A stretch of 10,601 nucleotides of DNA. It comes from Baffinella frigidus (lineage: Eukaryota > Cryptophyceae > Cryptomonadales > Baffinellaceae). The notes beneath the pieces are model-generated. The model had not been told where the DNA came from. It made no database searches and saw only the letters and a list, made by a program, of their open reading frames with translations. The position numbers and the translations under genes were made by a program. Shown here one piece after another: positions 1 to 5,399 of this stretch; position 1 is the first letter of the stretch; every line of letters starts with the position of its first letter. Location: positions 23,310 through 33,910 of the forward strand of contig MU647421.1 of assembly GCA_026770585.1 (NCBI GenBank). The letters are read 5' to 3'.

Positions 1-94
1 GGGTTTGTGGTTTAGGGTTTGGGGTTTGGGGTTCAGGGTTCCCTAAACCGGGTTTGGGGTTCAGTGTTGAGGGTAACCTAAGGGGTTAGGGTTT
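1..94. repeat. Degenerate TTTAGGG-like repeat
   Basis: GGTTTAGGGTTTGGGG-type units, G-rich on plus and therefore C-rich in the sense of the AlgH-family gene; part of intron 6. Related blocks continue at about 281-310 and 565-655. Confidence 0.7.
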
Positions 95-96
95 AC

Positions 97-159
97 CTTG
101 CCAGCTTGCACAAGTTCCATGGCGTGCTCAGACCCGCCGTAGTAAAGCCCGTCAGAAAC
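97..159 (-). CDS. AlgH-family gene exon 6
   Basis: 63 nt, 21 codons, phase 0 both ends; acceptor AATCCCAG, donor GGCAAG|GTAAACCC. It encodes V-S-D-G-L-Y-Y-G-G-S and then a helix ending L-V-Q-A-G-K, matching the family pattern G-L-Y-x-G-x ... L-V-x-x-G. The next exon lies left of the window. Two divergent copies sit in intron 5, one direct (229-264) and one inverted (701-748). Confidence 0.8.
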
Positions 160-3100
160 CTGGGATTGGTTTTTGGTGTCAGGGTTTGGGTTATTCCACA
201 GCATAAAACCTGACCTGTAAACCCTCAACGTTTCAGACCCGCCGAAGTAGAACCCGTCGGAAACCTGGTTTCCATTCAGGGAGTGGGGTCGGGGTTTGGG
301 GTTAGGGGGGCGTGCGGGGAGACGCGCGAGCTCGAAACCTGTGGAGGGGTCCGCGTTTTTTGGTCCGCGTTTTTTTAGGTCGTATATGCTGCGTAGCATA
401 CTGATTTGAAAACGCGAGCCTGGGAGCCCTAGGGCCTACCGTAGAAGGGTGGACACACTAATTCCGGCGTCAACCTAATTCCGGCATTCCGTACCACCCT
501 ACCGTATTGCATACGGTAGCATCCTAGGGCGACCCGTAGCAAGTTTTCGAGGTTTCGTTTTCGAGGGTTTAGGGGTTATAGTGTTTAGGTTCAGGGTTTG
601 GGGTGTACGTTTCAAGGTTTAGGGTCTAGGGTCAAGGGTTGGGTTCAGGGGAGTATGTGGAGAGTAGCGCGATCCCGAAACCTGGTCAGGGGGAAGCCAG
701 GTTTCTGAAGGGCTCCATTACGGTGCGTCTGAACAGTTTTGGCTTCAGGTTTTAGGGCAACCCAACCCCTGACCCCACACCCCAACCAGGTGGGCCAGCA
801 AGCCATAGGGCCTACCGTAAAGGTGTGGACACACGAATTCCGGCGTTAACCGAATTCCGGCATTCCGTACCACCCTACCGTTCCAGGACACGCTTGATGG
901 AGCTGTCCGCTCCGCCAGCGCTGCGTAGGGTTCAACGCCATGTTAAGAACACGGCACGGCAGGCTTCATGCCTCACGCGAGCGCGTCCACTTGTCAGCCC
1001 TGTCAAGGACATAACCGCGTGCGCTCCGCGAGCCCTGTTCACCAACCACAATTTGAGGGAGGGGAGTCGTCGGAACTGTAGCACCCGGGGCAAGTTTTCG
1101 AGGTTTCGTTTTCGAGATGGGGAGAAACCCCTGAATTGCGTTCGGAGGCCCGGTCCTAAACCCTCGACCCTGAGCAGGTGAGGCCTGAACTGTGCCTCTC
1201 GGCCGAGAGATCTGTCGGGGAGCTCATGTGGTACACCCTACACCCTACACCCTACACCCTACACCCTCCACCCTCCACCCTCCACCCTCCACCCTCCACC
1301 CCACACCCTCCACCCTCCACCCTCCACCCTATATTCTACACCCTGGACCTGGGTCGCGTTGCGAAGGCCCGGGATGCCGTGGATCATGTAGACCCCCTCT
1401 CCGATGTCTCCGCCTGTTTTCGGGTTTGTGGTTTGTGGTTTAGGGTTTAGTGTTTGAGGTTTGGGGTGTGGGGTGTGGGGTGTGGGGTTTAGTGTTTTGA
1501 GTTTTGGGGTTTGGAGTGCGGGGTGTGGGGTCTGGTGTTTGGGGATTTGGGTTTGGTGTTTGGTGTTTGGTGTTTGGTGTTTGGTGTTTGGGGATTGGGG
1601 TTTGGGGTTTGGGGATTAGGGATTAGGGTTTGGGGTTTGGGGTTTAGGGTTTAGTGTTTAGTGTTTGGGGGTTGGCGGCCGTACCAAGGAACAGCTTGTT
1701 GGTCTCGAACATCGGCAGCTTCTTGGTCACGTCCCCCACCGTGAACTGCGGGGGAATATAATTTCAAATAAATTCATCTACAAATTTACAGTCATGCATA
1801 TCAAGAATTTTACATAAATATTTGTACAATATTGCAAATTTATTGCAAATAAATATTTGTACAATATTGCAAACACACAGTTGCAAATAGCTGAGGTTGC
1901 ATTGGAGAGTATACGTGAGTCACACCGCCGGTAGGCATGTCCGTGCCTAACAAATGCACCATGTGTGAATGAGAGGGAAGGAGCGCCCCAACAGGCTCAA
2001 GACTGTTCAATGGCAGGGTTCCATCAGCCCTCAGAGTGGGAGCAAGTCGTCTCTTCGAGTTCCCTGGTTTGTACCACACGTCGTCGGAATCCGACGACCT
2101 CCAGTACAAACCAAGGGAATTGAAACGGCGGTTTGCTCCCAGTTGGGAGGGCTGGTGGTTGTTCAGCATACGGTGCAGCCTTCGGCACGTCCTAAGCCTC
2201 CTACGATGAGAGGCAGTAATGACCTAGCGCTCCTAACACCGCGGCCAATGTCGCATGCAAAACGGGGGTAATGTCGAATATATTTTTCTTGTCAAGTCAC
2301 TTTACTCACCCCCCTGCCTCCGGCCGCGGCGACTTTTGACTCTGGAGACAGTTGACTAAACATAAGTGTTCCTGGTGCTACGCGTGCCCGGATAGCGACC
2401 CTCCTGGTACAAACGCTGCCCAGTTCAGTCAACACTCGGACGTTTCCCCCGGACTTTACAAACCGAACGGAACGGTTCCGGACTTTACAAATTGACCGGT
2501 ACGTTTCAGGCTGGGGTGGCCTGGGGTCGATAACCTGTGTGTCGCGGTTAATGATGAAGCCCGAGGGTACTGTGTGGCCGCACGAGCAGAACCTAGCTCT
2601 GCCTCACTCGGGTTGACCTAAAATCCTCAAGTTAACACGCTGGGATTGCTTTACAAATCGGTCGACTTTCCAGCGGGAAGGAGCCCGGGCGCACCGAATG
2701 GGTGAGCGCAAACAGACGGAGGCAGAGCTGGTAACCTGTGTGTCGCGGTTCATGATGAACCGCGAGGATCCCGTAGGGCCGTGGCACCTAGCTTTGCCTC
2801 ACTCGCTTTGACCGACTATCCTCAAGTCGACACGCTGGACCCGCGGTACAAATCCGTCAACTTTAGAGCGGAACTCCCCAAAGTGGTGAGCTCGAATAAC
2901 CTGAGGAAGAGGTAAATAACCTGAGTGGCGCGGTTGATGATGAAGCCCGAGGATCCCGTGGGGCCGTTGACCGACTATCCTCAAGTTGACATGCTGGGTT
3001 TCCGGTACAAATCCGTCAACTTCGGCGCAGGAAGGAGGACGGGCCCACTAAACTGGTGATCTCAAATAGTCTGCGGGTAAATAACCTGAGTGGCGCGGTT

Positions 3101-4350
3101 GATGATGAAGCCCGAGGATCCCGTGGCCCCGTGCCGCACGAGAAGCACCGCCGTCTGGTCCAGAACCTGTCACGTGCACAAAATTCTTGGGCTGAGTTTT
3201 CTTTGGAAGCGACAGGCAAAATCAGCTGTTTGACATTAGACGCGGGCCGAGATTGTGTGGTTGCTCGCCCAAAGTGGCCGATGTGTGGTACAAAAAATAG
3301 AAAGACTCCGTTCAGCTCAACCCTAGGCTCTTACGTGGCAGCGCGCGGGTGCAGGGTCGTCTGGTCCAACACCTGCCCGGGAGGAGTTGACTGATCAGAT
3401 CAGTCAACTTCATGTTCGTGGGTTGTTCGCGGCGGGACCGTGGCAGCCCGGGGGGTAGGAAACATCTATTTCCCGATGGACCGTTGGGTACCGCCAGTGG
3501 GGATGCGCGGCGAGGAGCGGGGATCCGATCCTACAGCCGCATGGAACACACGCGGGGGAGATTCTGAGCAGGCGGGTGGTGTGGCGCTGGAGCTGGAGGG
3601 GATGGAGGACCTGGCGCGGCCCCGCGAAGCGGAAGGTGTCCGGGGAGGCGACAAGGAGGCACCTGCGATGGTGATGGGCGCGGGTCATTGGGTGGGGCGG
3701 GGTGTCGCGCTGCGGAGGCGTTGCGGGGGGTGAGGAGAAGGAAGATGCCGCGGTGAGGGTCGTGAAGGTGAGGGGCAGTGGTGTAGCTGAGCGGGACTTC
3801 AGCAGATGGGTACCGTGCCTTCGGGATTCCATACCAAGCTCCACGTATGTTGACCCGTGCTGCGGCCTCAGAGTGACTGCGATCTCGCATCGGGAGGCGG
3901 GGGGGGGGTCGGGGGTTAGCGGGAGGGGTACCCGGACGAGATCTCATCGCTGGGCTGCAGCTCCTCCGCCCACGGGACGGTGGAACGCACGTCTTGCCTA
4001 AGTTTCTTCCCCCTGCCGAACTTGGGAAGTTTGCGGAGCAGATTCTTGTCAAGCCAGCGCATGACCGCGGTGCGGATGTCCTCGTTCAAGCGGAGCACGC
4101 CTGCAAACGTCCCCGCGGCAGTGGCCGCGACGATCAGCGGCACCAGAGGAGGAGCGCCTCCCCGCAGGGCCAGGACCGCATGCGGGGCCGGGGCCGCGGA
4201 GCTCCGCAGTGCCGGGAGGCCTCCCGCGGCAGCAGCAGCCGTCGGCTTCGCGAGGATCCGAGAATCGCCGTGCGTGGACAGCGCTCCTGCTCGCGCAGTG
4301 AGCGCGAGTAGGAGCGCCGTGACAGCGAGAAAAAGGAGAGGGCGACCCAT
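97..4350 (-). CDS. AlgH/YqgE family protein (UPF0301, DUF179), six-exon gene, 3' end outside window
   Basis: Spliced gene, join(3932-4350, 3611-3662, 3086-3166, 1685-1745, 1349-1413, 97-159) read on the minus strand; 741 nt, 247 codons, every junction GT-AG and phase-compatible (2, 0, 0, 1, 0). The family fold is recognised from ordered motifs: W-A-E-E-L near residue 127, S-G-C-L-L-V-A-S at 139-146, A-V-L-L-V-R-H-G at 162-169, G-F-I-I-N-R at 176-181, K-L-F-L-G-G-D-I-G at 201-209, M-I-H-G at 214-217 and S-D-G-L-Y-Y-G-G-S at 228-236. These correspond to the DUF179 core also found in plant plastid homologues. The C-terminal part with the usual G-Y-x-G-W motif should lie beyond position 1. Residues 1-23 form a signal peptide, 40-66 an Ala-rich stretch ending A-L-R-G-G-A, and 67-86 a hydrophobic segment. 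A plastid location is inferred. The biochemical role of the family is unresolved; bacterial AlgH was named for effects on alginate genes. Confidence 0.85.
229..264 (-). pseudogene. Direct partial copy of AlgH exon 6
   Basis: Twelve codons, V-S-D-G-F-Y-F-G-G-S-E-T, preceded by an AG (GAAACCAG) and then diverging into repeat-like sequence, against V-S-D-G-L-Y-Y-G-G-S-E-H in exon 6. It lies in intron 5 in the sense orientation. Confidence 0.7.
426..530. mobile_element. Short inverted-repeat element with second copy at 802-883
   Basis: 105 bp with ends GCCCTAGG and CCTAGGGC. Inside these, CTACCGTA pairs with TACGGTAG. Its interior (two AATTCCGGC units and CATTCCGTACCACCCTACCG) recurs at 802-883, where the right arm is missing. 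Confidence 0.6.
701..748 (+). pseudogene. Inverted partial copy of AlgH exon 6
   Basis: Read on the plus strand, opposite to the gene, after an AG (GAAGCCAG): V-S-E-G-L-H-Y-G-A-S-E-Q-F-W-L-Q, then CAG|GTTTTA, which looks like a donor. It aligns to exon 6 along most of its length. The adjoining C-rich repeat (750-790) is also on the plus strand here, so a piece of intron appears inverted. Confidence 0.65.
802..883. repeat. Truncated copy of the 426-530 element
   Basis: Begins GCCATAGGGCCTACCGTA and follows the first copy through CCACCCTACCGTT, then changes to unrelated sequence. A 27-bp exact repeat follows each copy, at 539-565 and 1090-1116, so a longer segment was duplicated and one copy carries about 206 bp of extra unique sequence (884-1089). 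Confidence 0.6.
1232..1343. repeat. TACACCC / TCCACCC tandem repeat
   Basis: Seven-base units on the plus strand, TACACCC changing to TCCACCC, in AlgH intron 5 just after exon 5. Here the sense strand is G-rich, opposite to the other intron repeats of this gene. Confidence 0.8.
1349..1413 (-). CDS. AlgH-family gene exon 5
   Basis: 65 nt: two bases complete the Gly codon of exon 4, then 21 codons, acceptor AAAACAG, donor ACCCAG|GTCCAG. It encodes G-D-I-G-E-G-V-Y-M-I-H-G-I-P-G-L, the segment that in relatives reads G-G-P-x-x ... F-x-L-H. The phase joins cleanly to exon 6. Confidence 0.8.
1420..1673. repeat. Degenerate TTTAGGG/GTGTTTG repeat
   Basis: Fills AlgH intron 4 almost entirely; units drift among TTTAGGG, GTTTGGG, GGTGTGG and GTGTTTG. 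C-rich in sense. Confidence 0.8.
1685..1745 (-). CDS. AlgH-family gene exon 4
   Basis: 61 nt: 20 codons plus one base, acceptor CCCCCGCAG, donor CCTTG|GTACGG. It encodes F-T-V-G-D-V-T-K-K-L ... N-K-L-F-L and the first base of a Gly codon. Codons are almost all G- or C-ending although the flanking intron on the 5' side is AT-rich. The K-L-F-L-G-G motif formed across the junction is the family's L-Y-L/F-G-G-P signature. Confidence 0.8.
1815..1873. repeat. AT-rich direct duplication
   Basis: TAAATATTTGTACAATATTGCAAA occurs at 1815-1838 and 1850-1873, inside a conspicuously AT-rich patch (1755-1885) of AlgH intron 3. Confidence 0.7.
2038..2140. mobile_element. Imperfect foldback element
   Basis: 103 bp with ends GGGAGCAA and TTGCTCCC, further arm matches (CCCTGGTTTGTAC with GTACAAACCAAGGG) and a perfect 19-bp central palindrome, GTCGTCGGA-A-TCCGACGAC. 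AGT flanks both ends, a possible 3-bp target duplication. It lies in AlgH intron 3. Confidence 0.65.
2535..2593 (-). pseudogene. Third copy of AlgH exon 3, with internal deletion
   Basis: In sense it starts TAG|GTTCTG like the true exon start, lacks about 18 internal bases, continues with the L-L-V-R and G-F-I-I-N-R-D-T-Q segments in different frames, and ends CAG|GTTATC. The TAG in front is the end of the element at 2594-2730, so that element runs exactly from a donor to an acceptor. Confidence 0.7.
2594..2730 (-). mobile_element. Introner-like inverted-ended element, copy A (complete)
   Basis: 137 bp. One end (2594-2606) reads TAGCTCTGCCTCA on the plus strand and the other (2719-2729) GAGGCAGAGCT, an 11-bp perfect inverted repeat. 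In sense it fills the gap between the donor of the exon 3 copy at 2736 and the start of the copy at 2593. A second inner inverted repeat (2629-2636 with 2661-2668) is degraded. Confidence 0.7.
2736..2786 (-). pseudogene. Second copy of the end of AlgH exon 3
   Basis: Diverged copy of the exon 3 terminus ending in M-N-R-D-T-Q and the donor CAG|GTTACC. It is immediately followed in sense by a complete inverted-ended element (2594-2730). Confidence 0.7.
2789..2914 (-). mobile_element. Introner-like inverted-ended element, copy B
   Basis: 126 bp. Ends TAGCTTTGCCTCA (2789-2801) and TGAGGAAGAGGTA (2902-2914) are inverted repeats with a few mismatches. The inner hairpin arms AAGTCGAC (2824-2831) and GTCAACTT (2856-2863) pair with one G-U. 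It lies between exon 3 copies. Confidence 0.65.
2921..2966 (-). pseudogene. 3'-terminal copy of AlgH exon 3, with donor
   Basis: Sense sequence matches the end of exon 3 exactly over 39 nt, including the codons for G-F-I-I-N-R-A-T-Q and the CAG|GTTATTTACC donor context. It is the youngest-looking of three tandem copies and lacks an upstream half. Confidence 0.8.
2967..3079 (-). mobile_element. Introner-like element, copy C, ends degraded
   Basis: Same internal sequence, with a perfect inner hairpin AAGTTGAC (2983-2990) and GTCAACTT (3015-3022), directly after the donor of true exon 3 in sense. The inverted ends are not clearly preserved. Confidence 0.55.
3086..3166 (-). CDS. AlgH-family gene exon 3
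   Basis: 81 nt, 27 codons, phase 0 at both ends; acceptor GTGACAG, donor ACTCAG|GTTATT. It encodes A-V-L-L-V-R-H-G followed by G-F-I-I-N-R, the family's beta-strand, His/Gly loop and L/I-N-R block (compare V-V-L-L-x-x-H-D ... G-x-x-L-N-R-P in bacteria). Three partial copies of its 3' end lie downstream in intron 3, at 2921-2966, 2736-2786 and 2535-2593. Confidence 0.8.
3385..3409. repeat. Perfect 25-bp palindrome
   Basis: AGTTGACTGATC and GATCAGTCAACT flank a single A. Its outer arms match the AAGTTGAC/GTCAACTT arms of the introner-like element, so it may be a collapsed relic of one. It lies in AlgH intron 2. Confidence 0.7.
3611..3662 (-). CDS. AlgH-family gene exon 2
   Basis: 52 nt bounded by CATCGCAG on the 5' side and CGCCAG|GTCCTCC on the 3' side. 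One base completes the Gly codon of exon 1, then 17 codons begin C-L-L-V-A-S-P-D-T-F. Gly-Cys-x-Leu-Val-Ala at this point is the conserved opening of the DUF179 domain in plant and algal members, which supports both the exon and its phase. Confidence 0.75.
3932..4350 (-). CDS. AlgH-family gene exon 1: targeting sequence, hydrophobic segment, start of DUF179
   Basis: 419 nt encoding 139 codons plus two bases. I chose the ATG at 4348-4350 because it is followed at once by Arg and then a run of Leu/Ala/Val typical of a signal peptide; an in-frame ATG at 4371 would add seven residues. After the signal come an Ala/Pro-rich spacer, A-L-R-G-G-A (61-66), a hydrophobic stretch (67-86), a basic stretch (105-122) and then P-W-A-E-E-L. 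The donor is GG|GTACCC; without splicing the frame hits a stop four codons later. The single leftover codon pair GG is completed to Gly by exon 2. Confidence 0.8.
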
Positions 4351-5151
4351 CGTTCGTGGGGATGCGAGCAAGGGGTGTGAAGCGAGATTTTTCCGCTCCT
4401 CGCAGGGGCACCCTCAGATTTTTACGTTCTTGGAGCCATTGGTGCGTTTTGGGGGCCGTTTGTCCACTTTTGGCCAGATATCGCCCGGCTCTTCTGAACA
4501 ACCTGTGCAAATTGACTTTCGAAATAACCCCCCCCGTGAGAAAGGCACCTGCACAGGTTTTCGACTCAAATTTCGAGCACGGGCGGAGGTCGGCGTTGTT
4601 CGTGGCGGACACAAGATCGCGCTTCCCGCGCTCGCGTGTCTCGGCGCGTGGCTCGCCTTCGTGCTCTACTTCTGGAGCACCGAGGAGGCCTTCTCGCTTC
4701 CTCAGGCACCCCCCCTTTGGCTCGAGCTGGCTGGGGAGGGAGGGCGAGAAGGGACGCAGCCTTATTGTGGGGGACTTTCAGCCCCCCCCCCCCCAGCACG
4801 GCACCCGCACACGACCCCCCCCACTCCGTATCCAACCTTGATCTCCCTGCAGCTTCGGTGCCCACTTGTTGTGTCCAACCCACATGCTCTCCCCACCCAC
4901 TCTCGCTCCCCGCGCTCCGAGGTTCGTTGCGTCCATCTTGTGCTCCCTGCCCAACTATCCCACCAACATCTCCACACATTTTTGTGCCCCCCCCCACCCA
5001 CTCTTTCTCCCCCCGGCCAACGGCAGCGCCCGCACGGGTCGACGAATCCCAACGAGATGACCGGATCTCCGACGAGCGGTGCGCTGCAAGCGGTTCGGTG
5101 AGGAGGAGGATCACGAGGCGCAGCAGCTTCCCGGAGTTCCGGAGTAGCTCC
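4351..5151. other. Divergent intergenic region, probable promoters
   Basis: Lies between the two head-to-head genes. A CCAAT box for the AlgH-family gene is possible (CCATTGG on plus, 4436-4442, about 86 bp before the ATG). 4782-4794 is a 13-C run, and 4797-5030 is C-rich low-complexity sequence. Apart from the candidate coding stretch at 4589-4705, nothing else is supported. Confidence 0.4.
4589..4705 (+). other. Possible coding stretch with a transmembrane segment
   Basis: An open plus frame reads H-K-I-A-L-P-A-L-A-C-L-G-A-W-L-A-F-V-L-Y and F-W-S-T-E-E, a convincing membrane helix with nearly all codons ending in G or C. However, it has no ATG, a poor acceptor, and only a GC dinucleotide (CAG|GCACCC) where a donor would be. 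It could belong to the B-box gene's 5' end, to another gene, or be chance. Confidence 0.3.
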
Positions 5152-5314
5152 ATGCGCGCAGCGTCGGCGCGGTCTGACACGTGGGCGGGGCGGCAGGCGC
5201 TCGCAGCTGGCGGAGGGACTGCGGCTCTGGTGCTCTGGATCTTCGGGCCGCCTTGGAGTAATCCAAGGCGCCTCGCATCCAGGAAGATCGGGCAGGCTTA
5301 CGCGTGCCTCTTCG
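5152..5314 (+). CDS. Candidate first exon of the B-box gene
   Basis: An ATG at 5152 opens 54 codons plus one base, ending TTCG|GTATCG. The split base would be completed to Gly by the exon at 5779. The frame has strong G/C third positions and carries a moderately hydrophobic stretch (about residues 15-34, ending W-I-F-G-P-P-W) and then a basic patch. No homology is recognised. The evidence is phase compatibility, codon bias and absence of stops. Alternative: the gene starts at the ATG at 5754, which opens in frame into the next exon. Confidence 0.35.
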
Positions 5315-5354
5315 GTATCGCCGCGCGCCCTCCCCTGCTGCACATCGCGGCCGC

Positions 5355-5399
<45 letters not shown>

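Larger units (their letters stand above)
1746..3085 (-). other. AlgH gene intron 3
   Basis: 1,340 nt from the exon 3 donor to the exon 4 acceptor. In sense order it holds three exon 3 echoes interleaved with inverted-ended elements (2535-3085), unique sequence with two CCGGACTTTACAAA repeats (about 2449-2490), the foldback element at 2038-2140, and an AT-rich patch. No additional exon is needed, since exons 3 and 4 join in phase. Confidence 0.65.
3167..3931 (-). other. AlgH gene introns 1 and 2 (with exon 2 between)
   Basis: Intron 1 is 3663-3931 and intron 2 is 3167-3610. The long overlapping minus-strand frames here (3410-4052) are GC-rich noise. Besides the 25-bp palindrome, no repeats or further exons are recognised. 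Confidence 0.6.

Noticed and set aside
825-1181. Plus-strand 118-codon frame
   Set aside because: It starts in a repeat element, has no recognisable domain, and lies antisense in AlgH intron 5.
1840-2271. Overlapping open frames on both strands around 1.8-2.3 kb
   Set aside because: They span a foldback element and AT-rich sequence, show no family motif, and lie inside AlgH intron 3, whose flanking exons join in phase.
3980-5101. Long plus-strand open frame of 373 codons
   Set aside because: It runs antisense through AlgH exon 1 and C-rich low-complexity sequence; only the 4589-4705 part has its own coding signal.
4566-5180. Minus-strand frame with a leader-like start M-E-L-L-R-N-S-G-K-L-L-R-L-V
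   Set aside because: The hydrophobic stretch is short, the remainder is Arg/Gly-rich low complexity, and it overlaps the candidate plus exon at 5152.
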